A stretch of DNA of 64,000 nt. Source: Pseudomonas fluorescens (GTDB lineage Bacteria > Pseudomonadota > Gammaproteobacteria > Pseudomonadales > Pseudomonadaceae). The stretch is from contig NZ_CP012830.1 of NCBI RefSeq assembly GCF_001307155.1, positions 4,958,501-5,022,500 on the forward strand, written 5' to 3'. The first letter of the stretch is position 1. Every line of letters begins with the position of its first letter. Under the pieces are notes generated by a model. That model was not told the DNA's origin. It worked only from the letters and a program-made list of their open reading frames with translations, and searched no databases. The translations under genes and the position numbers were made by a program. This document shows positions 8,343 through 18,096 of the stretch, piece after piece.

Positions 8343-9230
8343 ATGAGTTACTACCAGCCGGGCATCCTTGCCACCCCCGTTCCGCCTCAGGCGCGTCATT
8401 TGTTTTTCGCTCTCGAATCCGCCGAAGCTCTGCCGGCTGCGCTCGACAACCTGATGAAACTGGTGGACGGCAAGTCGGCGGTGGTCGGTTTTGGCAAGTC
8501 GCTGGTCAATGCACTGGGCGCGAAAGTAGCGGGGCTGCGACCGTTTCCGGCGATGATCGGCGTTGGCGTCGATAACCCTTCGACCCAGCACGCGCTGTGG
8601 TGCTGGTTGCACGGTGAGGATCGCGGCGAGTTGCTTAATCGTAGCCGCGCCCTTGAAGTTGCGCTGGCTCCGGCGTTGCGCCTGGTGCAGATGAATGAAG
8701 CCTTCCGTCATATGAGTGGCCACGACCTGACAGGCTATGAAGACGGCACCGAAAACCCCCACGACGAAGCCGCCGTTGCCGCAGCGCTGGTGGCCGAGGG
8801 TGAGGACAGTCCGGTGGGTGGCAGCTTCGCCGCGATCCAGCAGTGGCAGCATGACCTGAGCGGTTTTAATGCGATGCCGTCCCATGAGCAGGACAACATC
8901 ATTGGTCGCCGCAAGAGCGACAACGAAGAGCTCGACGACGCGCCGATCTCCGCCCACGTCAAACGCACGGCCCAGGAAAGCTTCACCCCCGAAGCCTTCA
9001 TTGTGCGCCGTTCGATGCCGTGGATAGAAGGTGATCGTGCCGGCCTGATGTTCCTGGCCTTCGGTCATTCCTTCAACGCCTTCGAAGCCCAACTGCGCCG
9101 CATGAGTGGCCTGGAAGACGGCGTCGTTGACGGTCTGTACCGCATGAGCCGGCCGATCACCGGTGGTTACTACTGGTGCCCTCCGCTCAAGGACGGCCAG
9201 CTGGATCTGCGTGCACTGAACATCGGCTGA
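8343..9230 (+). CDS. Dyp-type heme peroxidase
   Basis: A 295-aa protein with the DyP signature GYEDGTENP near residue 138, whose Asp is the distal catalytic acid. The axial heme ligand is probably the His in ISAHVKRT, and the distal Arg lies in VRRSMPW. There is no signal peptide, so it is cytoplasmic or loaded into an encapsulin. No encapsulin gene is adjacent and I see no obvious C-terminal cargo tag. AGAGGAG precedes the ATG by 7 bases. DyPs oxidise dyes, phenolics or heme-related compounds with peroxide. Confidence 0.95.
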   Translation: MSYYQPGILATPVPPQARHLFFALESAEALPAALDNLMKLVDGKSAVVGFGKSLVNALGAKVAGLRPFPAMIGVGVDNPSTQHALWCWLHGEDRGELLNRSRALEVALAPALRLVQMNEAFRHMSGHDLTGYEDGTENPHDEAAVAAALVAEGEDSPVGGSFAAIQQWQHDLSGFNAMPSHEQDNIIGRRKSDNEELDDAPISAHVKRTAQESFTPEAFIVRRSMPWIEGDRAGLMFLAFGHSFNAFEAQLRRMSGLEDGVVDGLYRMSRPITGGYYWCPPLKDGQLDLRALNIG

Positions 9231-9242
9231 AGACTAACGCAG

Positions 9243-9332
9243 ATCCTGTAGGAGCAAAGCTTGCTCGCGATGAACGATATCGCGGTGTATCAGACATACC
9301 GCCATCGCGGGCAAGCCTTGCTCCTACGGATC
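9243..9332. repeat. REP pair (inverted palindromic repeat), family A
   Basis: GTAGGAGCAAAGCTTGCTCG at 9248-9267 is mirrored at 9304-9327 by a near-perfect inverted copy. GATCC/GGATC extend the outer ends. The same family recurs at 57988-58075. It lies between two convergent genes and may also end transcription. Confidence 0.85.
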
Positions 9333-9352
9333 GGGGGGGCGCTAATCGCTTT

Positions 9353-11098
9353 TTACTGTGCGGCGGGGGCATAGACTTCGCGGCCGGCGAACCAGGTGCT
9401 CAGCACCCGAGTGTCGTGCAGGGCTTTTTCATCGACCTTGAACACATCGCGGTCGACGATAATGAAGTCCGCCTGCTTGCCGGGCTCAAGCGAACCGATC
9501 TGCTGTTCCAGGCCAATGGTGCGGGCGGCATTGACGGTGTAGGCGTAGAACATCGTCTCGCGGTCGATGCCCTCGGCGGCGTTCAATACGCCTTTGGGCC
9601 CGACACGGGTGATGGCCTGGGCCATCGCATTGAACGGGTTCGGCGATGACACCGGCCAGTCACTCGCACCGGCAATCGTTGCGCCTTGCTTGAGCAACGA
9701 GTGCGCCGGGTACTGATAGCGGAAGGCGAGCGCGCTGACGTACGGCTTGATCATGTCCAGGGTGTACTCGTCAGCCGAGGCCCAGAGCAGCTGCATCGAG
9801 GCGATCACATTGAGTGGCTTGAAGCGGGCGAACTCCTTGGGGTTGACCAGTTGCAGGTGAGTGATGGAGTGGGTCACGCCGCTTTGCCGATCCTTGCGCG
9901 CCTGCTCGATGCCGTTCAACGACTCGCGCACCGCACGGTCGCCAATGGCGTGGATGTGCACCAGCCAGCCGCGTTGGTCAGCGGCACTGACCAGCTCACC
10001 GAAATGCGCCGGATCGATCAACAGCTCACCCTGTTTGTGCGAGTTGTTGTAGGGATTGATCAGCGCCGCGCTCTGCGCCGGAAATTCCAGTACGCCGTCG
10101 GCGAAGATCTTGATGCCGGGCAAGCTCAGGTTCGGGATGTCCTGGAACTGCTTGCGCACCGTGTCCAGCGTCTCCAGATCGGCCGGGCGGCTTCGCGGGT
10201 TGGCCACCAGCAGCGCGGCGATGTGCGCGCTCATGGCCCCGGTTTCAGACAGCGCCTTGTACACCGGCAGGACGCCGACGGTTTTCTCCGTGGGCTTGAG
10301 GGCGAACACCGGTTCCCCCGGCGCGGCGTTGGCGGCCGGGTCCATCCAGGCGGTGATACCCAAACTGTTGTTGAACCGCAGCGCGGCCTGGGCGGCTCGC
10401 AGCAGGTCCGCCGGACTGGCTTTGGGCATGACTGAAGCGACCCGGTCCCAACCCGCATCCACCAGAAAACCGTTGGGCGCGCCATTCGCCAGGCGGCCGA
10501 TGGTGTCGCGCTCGGCGGCGGGCAGGGTGTTGATCAGTGCAGCGTCGATCCCGGCCCGCGTGAGCATCACGTTGTTGGCCCAGGCGGTGTGGTGGTCGCT
10601 GCCGATGAACACGATCGGCACCTGCGCCCATTCACCCTGGTTGAAACGCTGGGCAAAGGCTTCGGCTTGCGCCCAGTAGGTCGAACTCATGCCGGCCACA
10701 CTCAGCACATCGCCGTGTTTTGCCTTACCGTCGTCACGCCAGCCGCGCAGACGTTTTTCCAACACATCGAGACTGACCTGTTCATCTTCCATGTTGGCCG
10801 AGGCCAGTTCGAGGCCGCCGAAGATCGCGTGTGAATGGCTGTCGATCAGGCCGGGCATCAGGGTTTTACCCGCCAGATCGATGACCCGGGTCGAGGGCTC
10901 GATCAACGCCTTGATCTGCGCGTCGCTGCCGGCCTGCAACACTTTGCCGTCCTCCACTGCCAGGGCCTGGACCTTGGGTTGGGCGTGGTCGGCGGTGAAG
11001 ATCTTGCCGTTGATCAATACCAGATCGGCGGCGGCCATGGCTTCCATCGAGGCAAAAGCCACGGCGCAGCTCAGGAGTGTCGGGATAACTCTATTCAT
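9353..11098 (-). CDS. Secreted amidohydrolase, YtcJ-like
   Basis: A 581-aa metal-dependent hydrolase with a Sec signal peptide (MNRVIPTLLSCAVAFASMEA, then MAAADLVLINGKI). The metal-binding HSH lies in LMPGLIDSHSHAIFGG near residue 88; HIHAIGDRAV and GASDWPVSSPNPF are later landmarks. The C-terminal return to the small beta domain is GSLEPGKQADFIIVDRD. YtcJ-type enzymes act on amide or carbamate-like bonds; no substrate is known for this branch. It is divergent from a LysR regulator and has a paralog at 28020-29978. Confidence 0.9.
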   Translation of the reverse strand: MNRVIPTLLSCAVAFASMEAMAAADLVLINGKIFTADHAQPKVQALAVEDGKVLQAGSDAQIKALIEPSTRVIDLAGKTLMPGLIDSHSHAIFGGLELASANMEDEQVSLDVLEKRLRGWRDDGKAKHGDVLSVAGMSSTYWAQAEAFAQRFNQGEWAQVPIVFIGSDHHTAWANNVMLTRAGIDAALINTLPAAERDTIGRLANGAPNGFLVDAGWDRVASVMPKASPADLLRAAQAALRFNNSLGITAWMDPAANAAPGEPVFALKPTEKTVGVLPVYKALSETGAMSAHIAALLVANPRSRPADLETLDTVRKQFQDIPNLSLPGIKIFADGVLEFPAQSAALINPYNNSHKQGELLIDPAHFGELVSAADQRGWLVHIHAIGDRAVRESLNGIEQARKDRQSGVTHSITHLQLVNPKEFARFKPLNVIASMQLLWASADEYTLDMIKPYVSALAFRYQYPAHSLLKQGATIAGASDWPVSSPNPFNAMAQAITRVGPKGVLNAAEGIDRETMFYAYTVNAARTIGLEQQIGSLEPGKQADFIIVDRDVFKVDEKALHDTRVLSTWFAGREVYAPAAQ

Positions 11099-11202
11099 GC
11101 GGGATGCCTTGTTTTTATTCGTCTGGCAGCGAGACTAGTGGCTTGGCACGCTGGGCAGAACACCTGAAACCAGCAAAACCCTTTTGCCTGAATGGAAAAA
11201 CC

Positions 11203-12120
11203 ATGGACACGCTCAGTGCCTTGAAAATGTTTGTTGCGACCGCAGAGCACGGCAGTTTCAGCCGTGCCGCGCAGCAACTGGGCAAGACCCCGTCGGCGCT
11301 GACCAAAGCGGTCAGTCATCTGGAGGATGAGCTGGGTGCGCGCTTGTTCGAGCGCAGCACGCGGCGCACTTTATTGACTGAGGTCGGGCGGCTTTATCTG
11401 GAGACCGCGCGCCAGGTGTTGCAACGCCTGCAAGAGGTCAGCGAAGAGATCCTGCAGGTGCAGCATGGTTTGCAGGGCACGCTGAAAATCACTGCGCCGC
11501 TGGCCTTTGGTCGGGCCTTTCTCGACGAGGCGTGCGCAGGCTTTCTCGATGAGTACCCGCAAATCAGTTTGCACATCGACCTGTGCGATGAGTTCGTCGA
11601 TCTGCTTGAAAGCGGCTACGACCTGGCGTTGCGTGAAGGTCATGACGACCTGCCCGGACAGATCGCCCGAATCATCGGTGAGAATCGCCTGGCCCTGTGT
11701 GCCAGCCCGGATTACCTGGCGCGCAACCCGGTTCCGGTGACGCCGCAGACCCTCGATCAGCATCACTGGCTGCTCTATCACCATGCGGCCCTGAGCCGTG
11801 AATTCTGGTGGGTCGAGCGCGACGGTCAACGGCTCAGCTTGCCCCAGCCGTCGCGGCCGCGCCTGAAGAGCGACAATTACGACTTGCTGCTGGCCAGTGC
11901 GCTGGCGGGACGCGGGCTGCTGCACGCACCGCTGTGGAGTGCCGCGCCGTATCTGGCAGATGGTCGGCTGGTGCGGTTGATGGCCGACTACGAGATTGAT
12001 CCGGACGCGTTCGGTTCGCACATCCTGGCGGTGTATCCCAGCCACCGTCGCGCCACTGCCAAGGTGGCGGCTTTCATCGATTTCATTTCGGTTTTTCTGC
12101 GCCAGCGCGGCTTGGGCTAA
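11203..12120 (+). CDS. LysR family transcriptional regulator
   Basis: A 305-aa protein with an N-terminal winged HTH (MDTLSALKMFVATAEHGSFS, then QQLGKTPSALTKAVSHLE) followed by a substrate-binding domain from about residue 90 (GTLKITAPLAFGRAFLDEA). The ATG at 11203 is chosen because it starts at the standard LysR beginning; the upstream extension is not LysR-like. It diverges from the secreted amidohydrolase across 104 bases, so control of that gene is the obvious guess. Confidence 0.93.
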   Translation: MDTLSALKMFVATAEHGSFSRAAQQLGKTPSALTKAVSHLEDELGARLFERSTRRTLLTEVGRLYLETARQVLQRLQEVSEEILQVQHGLQGTLKITAPLAFGRAFLDEACAGFLDEYPQISLHIDLCDEFVDLLESGYDLALREGHDDLPGQIARIIGENRLALCASPDYLARNPVPVTPQTLDQHHWLLYHHAALSREFWWVERDGQRLSLPQPSRPRLKSDNYDLLLASALAGRGLLHAPLWSAAPYLADGRLVRLMADYEIDPDAFGSHILAVYPSHRRATAKVAAFIDFISVFLRQRGLG

Positions 12121-12158
12121 GCGTTACGACTGGCGGTTATTGTCAGGAAAACCCGAGA

Positions 12159-12176
12159 GGAGTACAAATGTACTCC
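12159..12176. promoter_or_regulatory. Perfect palindromic operator overlapping the lexA2 start (LexA2 box)
   Basis: GGAGTACAAATGTACTCC is an 8-bp perfect inverted repeat with a 2-base centre. Its core GTAC-N4-GTAC is close to the GTACN4GTGC LexA2 box described in P. putida. It covers the ribosome binding site and the ATG at 12168, so bound repressor would block the message start. Confidence 0.82.
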
Positions 12177-12785
12177 ATGACGACTTTGACTCCCCGCCGT
12201 ACCGCCATCCTGACCTTCATCCGCGACCGTATCGCGCAACAAGGCCAGTCACCGAGCCTCGCTGAAATCAGCGAGGCGTTCGGTTTTGCCTCACGCAGCG
12301 TGGCGCGCAAGCATGTGGTGGCGCTGACCGAGGCCGGTTTCATCGAGGTCAATCCGCACCAGGCCCGCGGTATTCGCTTGCTCAATCAGCCGCGTCGCCC
12401 CGAGTTGCTGGACATCCCGGTACTCGGGCGGGTGGCCGCCGGTGTGCCGATGGGAGTCGATGCCGAGGTGCACAGCCGCTTGTGGCTGGATCCGGCAATG
12501 TTCTCGCGCACACCGGACTACCTGCTGCGGGTTCAGGGCGACTCGATGATCGGCGACGGCATTCTCGACGGTGATCTGGTGGGCGTGCGCCGCAGTGCCG
12601 AGGTGCGGAACGGCCAGATCGTCGTTGCGCGGCTTGAGGGCGAAGTCACCATCAAGCGCTTTGAGCGGGCAGGGGACAGCGTGCGGTTGCTGCCGCGCAA
12701 CCCGGATTACAGCCCCATTGTGGTCGCCGCCGATCAGGACCTGGCGATTGAAGGGGTGTTCTGCGGTCTGGTGAGGCAAGGGTGA
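12168..12785 (+). CDS. lexA2: LexA2, SOS repressor of the imu-dnaE2 cassette
   Basis: A 205-aa LexA-type repressor. Residues 1-65 form the winged HTH (RRTAILTFIRDRIAQQGQSP, with the recognition helix near SRSVARKHVVAL). The self-cleavage site is Ala-Gly in GRVAAGVPMG. The catalytic Ser is in VQGDSMIGDGI and the Lys in GEVTIKRFER. It is the second LexA type found in pseudomonads, which represses itself and the downstream mutagenesis genes. The ATG at 12168 follows GAGAGGAG; a second in-frame ATG at 12177 has no good site of its own. It overlaps imuA by one base. Confidence 0.95.
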   Translation: MYSMTTLTPRRTAILTFIRDRIAQQGQSPSLAEISEAFGFASRSVARKHVVALTEAGFIEVNPHQARGIRLLNQPRRPELLDIPVLGRVAAGVPMGVDAEVHSRLWLDPAMFSRTPDYLLRVQGDSMIGDGILDGDLVGVRRSAEVRNGQIVVARLEGEVTIKRFERAGDSVRLLPRNPDYSPIVVAADQDLAIEGVFCGLVRQG

Positions 12786-13402
12786 TGGGCGCCGTCGTTG
12801 CGCTGGATACGCTGTTCAATGGCGGCCAGGTCTGGAAAGGCCGGCCCGCGCCGCCGAGCATCAGCCCGCAACCGACCGGGCATGCGGCACTGGACGCGGC
12901 GTTGCCCAGCGGCGGCTGGCCGGAAGCGGCACTGAGCGAAATCCTTGTCGCCGGGCAGGGCGTGGGTGAGTTGCAGCTGGTATGGCCAACCTTGGCCCGA
13001 CTGACGACCGCTGGTGAGCGGGTGGTGCTGGTAGCGCCGCCGTATGTGCCGTATCCCCAAGCCTGGCAGAACGCCGGGGTGGATTTGCGGCAATTGTCGA
13101 TCATCCAGGCCAGTGACCGCGAGGCACTGTGGGCGGCGGAACAATGCCTGCGCTCAGGCAGTTGCGGGGCGGTGTTGTGCTGGCCGCAACAGGCGGATGA
13201 CCGCGCCTTGCGCCGTTTGCAGGTGGCGGCGGAAACCGGGCAGACCCTGGCGTTTGCCTATCGCTCGATCAAGGACGCTATCAATCCTTCGCCGGCAGCC
13301 CTGCGCATCGCCATCGATTCAAGGCCCGCGCAGTTAAGGGTGCTCAAGTGCCGTGGCGGGCTGGCCCGTTCGGCACCGATTGCCTTCGCCACCGGGCAGT
13401 GA
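12785..13402 (+). CDS. imuA: ImuA, translesion synthesis accessory protein (SulA/RecA-like)
   Basis: A 205-aa protein of the ImuA family, with a RecA-like core seen in LPSGGWPEAALSEILVAG and ERVVLVAPPYVPYPQAW. The Walker A position (SGGWPEAAL) has no GKT, so ATP binding by that loop is unlikely. It starts in a TGATG overlap with lexA2 and ends 7 bases before imuB, a tight operon. In Caulobacter and Pseudomonas ImuA works with ImuB and DnaE2 in error-prone repair. Confidence 0.93.
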   Translation: MGAVVALDTLFNGGQVWKGRPAPPSISPQPTGHAALDAALPSGGWPEAALSEILVAGQGVGELQLVWPTLARLTTAGERVVLVAPPYVPYPQAWQNAGVDLRQLSIIQASDREALWAAEQCLRSGSCGAVLCWPQQADDRALRRLQVAAETGQTLAFAYRSIKDAINPSPAALRIAIDSRPAQLRVLKCRGGLARSAPIAFATGQ

Positions 13403-13409
13403 GGTTGGC

Positions 13410-14825
13410 ATGCGCTGGGTTTGTATCCTTTTCCCGCAACTGGCGCTGGACGCGGTGTTGCGTCAGCGCAGCGATCCTGACGAACCGCTGGTGTTGCTGA
13501 GCGGTCCGGCGCAGCGTCGGGTGTTGCAAGCGGTCAATGCGCCGGCGCGAGCATTGGGGCTGCGTCCAGGCCAGTCGATGACCGCCGCCCAGGCCTTGAG
13601 CAAGGCCTTTGTCAGCACCGACTATGACGTGGCCGAAATCGAGCATTGGCAGCAGTTTCTCGCCGCTTGGGCTTACCGCTTCAGCTCTCAGGTCAGCGTG
13701 CATTACCCGCGTGCGGTGCTGTTTGAAATCGAGTCGAGCCTGGGGCTGTTCGGGCCTTGGCCGCAGTTCGAGGCGCGGTTGCGCGCAGAACTCACGGCGC
13801 TGGGGTTTCGCCATCGACTGGTCGCGGCACCCAACCCGCTGGCCGCACGGGTCCTGGCCAATGCCTACGACGGTCTGGCGGTGCCGGACAATGACGCACT
13901 ACGGCAATTGCTCGGGCAGATGCCTGTCGAGCGGATCGGGCTTGAGCAAACGGTCGCCACTGCACTGTCGCGCATGGGCTTGCGCACCTTGGGCCAGGTT
14001 CAGGCGCTGCCGCGTCAAACCCTGGCCCGACGCTTCGAGGCGCAAGTGCTCAAGCACCTCGATACCTTGTTGGGCGAACGGCCGCTGGCCCTGGGGTTTT
14101 ATCTGCCGCCGGACCGTTTCGATGTGCGGATCGAGCTGAATTTCGATGTGCAATCCCATCAGGCATTGCTGTTCCCCTTGCGCCGGCTGACCGGTGATCT
14201 CTCGGCGTTCCTCTGTGGCCGGGACAGCGGCGTGCAGCGCTTTGACCTGCATCTGGAACACGCCGGGTTGCCGGACACGCTGATCAAGGTCGGCCTGCTG
14301 AGCGCCGAGCGTGATCCGGCGATGCTCTTCGAACTCGCGCGCGGTCGGCTGGAACAGGTGCAGGTCGAGGCGCCGGTGCGCGGTTTTCGGCTGTCGGCGC
14401 AGGACTTGCCGAGCTTCGTCCCGCAGCGCCGGGAGCTGTTCGACGAACGCCCGCAACAGTCCTTGCCCTGGGAACAACTGCGCGAGCGCTTGCGTGCGCG
14501 GCTCGGGGATGAGGCGGTGCAGGGCCTGGGTTTTCAGTCCGATCATCGACCGGAGTGTGCCTGGCTGCCGAATGCACAGCCTCAGGCCTGCCCGGCGCGG
14601 CCTGATGTACAGCGTCCCGGCTGGTTGCTGACCGAACCGTTACCCGTGCACGAAGGCACGGCGCGCATCCTCATGGGGCCGGAGCGCATCGAGTCCGGCT
14701 GGTGGGATGGCGCCGACGTGCGCCGCGATTACTACCTGATCGAAACCCGCACAGGCTCCAAGGCCTGGGCCTATCGTACGGTGGGCGAGGCCGGGCCGCT
14801 GTGGCTGCAAGGCTGGTTCGCATGA
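13410..14825 (+). CDS. imuB: ImuB, inactive Y-family polymerase homolog
   Basis: A 471-aa protein with Y-family polymerase architecture. The first acidic motif of true Y polymerases (hhDxDxFFA) is replaced by VCILFPQLALDAVL, and the SxDE motif is LFEIESSLGLFG, so it should be non-catalytic. The little-finger region and a C-terminal tail follow. ImuB acts as a hub linking DnaE2 and the sliding clamp. The start at 13410 (MRWVCILFPQ) is chosen over the longer frame that overlaps imuA. ATGA overlap with dnaE2. Confidence 0.94.
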   Translation: MRWVCILFPQLALDAVLRQRSDPDEPLVLLSGPAQRRVLQAVNAPARALGLRPGQSMTAAQALSKAFVSTDYDVAEIEHWQQFLAAWAYRFSSQVSVHYPRAVLFEIESSLGLFGPWPQFEARLRAELTALGFRHRLVAAPNPLAARVLANAYDGLAVPDNDALRQLLGQMPVERIGLEQTVATALSRMGLRTLGQVQALPRQTLARRFEAQVLKHLDTLLGERPLALGFYLPPDRFDVRIELNFDVQSHQALLFPLRRLTGDLSAFLCGRDSGVQRFDLHLEHAGLPDTLIKVGLLSAERDPAMLFELARGRLEQVQVEAPVRGFRLSAQDLPSFVPQRRELFDERPQQSLPWEQLRERLRARLGDEAVQGLGFQSDHRPECAWLPNAQPQACPARPDVQRPGWLLTEPLPVHEGTARILMGPERIESGWWDGADVRRDYYLIETRTGSKAWAYRTVGEAGPLWLQGWFA

Positions 14826-17800
14826 GCGCCGGCTACGCCGAACTGCACTGCCTGTCGAACTTCAGTTTCCAGCGCGGTGCATCGAGTGCCCTTGAGCTGT
14901 TCGAACGGGCCAAACGTCAGGGTTACCAGGCCCTGGCGATCACCGACGAGTGCACCCTGGCCGGTATTGTCCGTGCCTGGCAAGCGGCCAAGGCGCTGGA
15001 ATTACCGTTGATCATCGGCAGTGAAATGCGCATCGAGAACGGCCCCAAGCTGGTGTTGCTGGTGGAAAACCTTGAGGGTTATCAGGCCCTGTGCCGGCTG
15101 ATCACCCACGCCCGACGGCGTACGGAAAAGGGCCAGTACCGGGTGTTGCGCGAAGACTTCAACGGGCCATTGCCCGGACTGTTGGCGTTGTGGGTGCCAG
15201 ATGCCGTTGACGCACTGGAACACGGCGCCTGGCTGAAAGGTATTTTCGGCGAGCGGCTGTGGCTGGCGGTCGAGCTGCATTACGGGCAGAACGACGCCCG
15301 GCGTCTGGCTGATTGGCAGGCCCTGGCTACCCGCTTGCAGATTCCGGTGGTGGCCAGCGGCGATGTGCACATGCATGCCCGTGGTCGGCGTGCATTGCAG
15401 GACACCATGACGGCAATTCGTCTGCATGTGCGGGTCGCCGACGCCGGGCAGCGCTTGCATCCCAATGGCGAACGGCACTTGCGCAGCCTTGAGGCGTTGC
15501 GTGAACTGTACCCAGCGTCGCTGCTTGAAGAAACGCTGATCATTGCCCGACGTTGTACTTTCGACCTCGGCCAGTTGCGCTACCAATACCCGCGTGAGCT
15601 GGTGCCTGAAGGGCAGACCCCGACTTCCTGGCTACGTCGGTTGACCGAACAGGGCCTGAGCAGACGTTGGCCTGAAGGGCCGGACAGCACGGTCATGGCG
15701 CTGATCGAAAAGGAGCTGAAGCTGATCGCCGAGCTCGGTTACGAGAGTTACTTCCTCACCGTCGAAGACATCGTCAGCTTCGCCCGCAGCCAGCGCATTC
15801 TGTGTCAGGGACGCGGTTCGGCCGCCAACTCGGCGGTGTGTTACGCGCTGGGAATCACTGAAATCGACCCGAGCCGGACGAGCATGCTGTTCGAGCGGTT
15901 CCTCTCCAAAGAGCGCAACGAGCCACCGGACATCGACGTCGATTTCGAGCACGAGCGCCGCGAAGAAGTCTTGCAGTACGTGTTCCAGCGTTACGGCAGG
16001 ACGCGGGCCGCGCTGACGGCGGTGGTCAGCACTTACCACGGTGCCGGTGCGATCCGCGACGTGGCCAAGGCCCTCGGTTTGCCGCCGGATCAGGTCAACG
16101 CGCTGGCCGATTGCTGTGGCCATTGGAGCGACGATGTACCGCCGCTGGAGCGTCTGCGCGAAGGTGGCTTCGACCCGGACAGCCCGGTGTTGCGCCAGGT
16201 GCTGAGCTTGACCCGGCAGTTGATCGGCTTCCCCCGGCACCTGTCCCAGCATCCGGGCGGTTTCGTGATTTCCGAGCAGCCGCTGGACAGCCTGGTGCCG
16301 GTGGAAAACGCAGCCATGGCCGAGCGCACGATCATCCAGTGGGACAAGGACGACCTGGATATGGTCGGCCTGCTCAAGGTCGACATTCTTGCCCTCGGCA
16401 TGCTCAGCGCCATTCGCCGCTGCTTTGACCTGCTGCGCGACCACCGCGGGCGAGACCTGAGCCTGGCCAACATACCGTCCGAGGACCCGCAAACCTACGA
16501 GATGATCAGCCGCGCCGACACCATCGGAGTGTTCCAGATCGAGTCTCGGGCGCAGATGTCGATGTTGCCCCGACTCAAACCCCAGAATTTCTATGATCTG
16601 GTGATCGAAGTGGCCATCGTTCGTCCCGGTCCGATCCAGGGTGGGATGGTGCACCCGTACCTGCGACGGCGTAACAAGGAAGAGCCGGAAACCTATCCCT
16701 CGGTGCAACTGGAGGCCGTGCTCAAACGCACTCTCGGCGTGCCGTTGTTTCAGGAGCAGGTCATGCAGATCGCGATTGTGGCCGCCGACTACAGTCCCGG
16801 CGAGGCCGATCAGTTGCGCCGTTGCATGGCGGCCTGGAAGCGCCATGGCGGTCTTGAGCCGCACCAGAAACGCCTTCGCGAAGGCATGCTGAAAAACGGT
16901 TACTCGGAGGAGTTCGCCGCGCAGATCTTCGAGCAGATCAAGGGCTTTGGCAGCTACGGTTTTCCCGAATCCCACGCCGCCAGTTTTGCCTTGCTGACCT
17001 ACGCCAGCTGCTGGTTGAAATGCCATGAGCCGGCGGCGTTCGCCTGTGCGCTGATCAACAGTTGGCCGATGGGCTTCTACAGCCCGGACCAGATTCTCCA
17101 GGACGCTCGCCGGCATCATTTGCAGATTCGTCCGGTGGACGTGGCCGCCAGCGATTGGGACTGCAGCCTGGAGCCGATTGACGGCGAACAACCGGCGATT
17201 CGCCTGGGGTTGCGCATGATCAAGGGCTTTCGCGAGGACGATGCGCGTCGCATCGAAGCCGCGCGTTTGCAGGGTGAATTCATCGACATCGCCGACCTGG
17301 GCGAGCGCGCCCGACTCGATGTTCGAGCCCAAGAACAACTGGCCGACGCCGGAGCGTTACGCCGGCTGGCCGGTGATCGTCATCGCGCGCGCTGGGAAGT
17401 GGCGGGGGTGCAGAAACAACTCGGATTGTTCGCCGGGTTGCCGAGCCAGGAAGAGCCTTGCGTGGTGCTGCCCAAACCGACCGTGAGCGAAGACCTGCAA
17501 GCCGACTACAGCAGCGTCGGTACGACCCTCGGTCCGCATCCGCTGGCGTTGTTGCGCGATGAGTTGCGTGCCCGACGTTGCCGCAGCTCACGGGAATTGC
17601 TGGAGGTCGAACATGGACGCAACGTCAGCGTCGCCGGCCTGGTCACCGGCCGCCAACGCCCGGGCACGGCCAGTGGCGTGACCTTCGTGACCCTTGAAGA
17701 TGAGTTCGGCAACATCAACGTCGTGGTCTGGCGCGACCTCGCCGAGCGTCAACGCAAAGCCCTGATCGGCTCGCAATTGCTCAAGATCGACGGCCGCTGG

Positions 17801-17899
17801 GAGAAGGTCGGCGAAGTCCGGCACCTGATCGCCGGACGCTTGAGCGACCTGAGCCCGTTGCTCAACGGCATCAGCGTGCATAGCCGGGATTTTCACTAG
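14822..17899 (+). CDS. dnaE2: DnaE2, error-prone DNA polymerase III alpha subunit
   Basis: A 1025-aa C-family polymerase. An N-terminal PHP domain (residues 1-270, YAELHCLSNFSFQRGASS and ALAITDECTLAG), the palm with catalytic acids in PPDIDVDFEHERREEV near residue 370, helix-hairpin-helix segments, and a C-terminal OB fold (VSVAGLVTGRQRPG, EDEFGNINVVVW). The length is right for DnaE2 rather than the about 1170-aa DnaE. ATG at 14822 overlaps the imuB stop. It performs damage-induced translesion synthesis together with ImuA and ImuB under LexA2 control. Confidence 0.97.
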   Translation: MSAGYAELHCLSNFSFQRGASSALELFERAKRQGYQALAITDECTLAGIVRAWQAAKALELPLIIGSEMRIENGPKLVLLVENLEGYQALCRLITHARRRTEKGQYRVLREDFNGPLPGLLALWVPDAVDALEHGAWLKGIFGERLWLAVELHYGQNDARRLADWQALATRLQIPVVASGDVHMHARGRRALQDTMTAIRLHVRVADAGQRLHPNGERHLRSLEALRELYPASLLEETLIIARRCTFDLGQLRYQYPRELVPEGQTPTSWLRRLTEQGLSRRWPEGPDSTVMALIEKELKLIAELGYESYFLTVEDIVSFARSQRILCQGRGSAANSAVCYALGITEIDPSRTSMLFERFLSKERNEPPDIDVDFEHERREEVLQYVFQRYGRTRAALTAVVSTYHGAGAIRDVAKALGLPPDQVNALADCCGHWSDDVPPLERLREGGFDPDSPVLRQVLSLTRQLIGFPRHLSQHPGGFVISEQPLDSLVPVENAAMAERTIIQWDKDDLDMVGLLKVDILALGMLSAIRRCFDLLRDHRGRDLSLANIPSEDPQTYEMISRADTIGVFQIESRAQMSMLPRLKPQNFYDLVIEVAIVRPGPIQGGMVHPYLRRRNKEEPETYPSVQLEAVLKRTLGVPLFQEQVMQIAIVAADYSPGEADQLRRCMAAWKRHGGLEPHQKRLREGMLKNGYSEEFAAQIFEQIKGFGSYGFPESHAASFALLTYASCWLKCHEPAAFACALINSWPMGFYSPDQILQDARRHHLQIRPVDVAASDWDCSLEPIDGEQPAIRLGLRMIKGFREDDARRIEAARLQGEFIDIADLGERARLDVRAQEQLADAGALRRLAGDRHRARWEVAGVQKQLGLFAGLPSQEEPCVVLPKPTVSEDLQADYSSVGTTLGPHPLALLRDELRARRCRSSRELLEVEHGRNVSVAGLVTGRQRPGTASGVTFVTLEDEFGNINVVVWRDLAERQRKALIGSQLLKIDGRWEKVGEVRHLIAGRLSDLSPLLNGISVHSRDFH

Positions 17900-18096
17900 T
17901 CGCCATGATTATTCAAGAAACTGACGCCAGAAAATATAATCACTGTCATCAGTAGTGGCACTTTGGCATAATGCCGCCCGCTGACGTCCTGCACGTCGCT
18001 TATCGATTCGAATCCCCATCGCTTTTTCGCCACCACAATCCGCAGTGGCGGGTCGCTGTCATGCCGGGATAAACCGTTTTTCAGAAGGAATGCACA

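Noticed and set aside
15632..17338. A 568-aa frame antisense to dnaE2
   Set aside because: No motif and no ribosome binding site; dnaE2 is certain.
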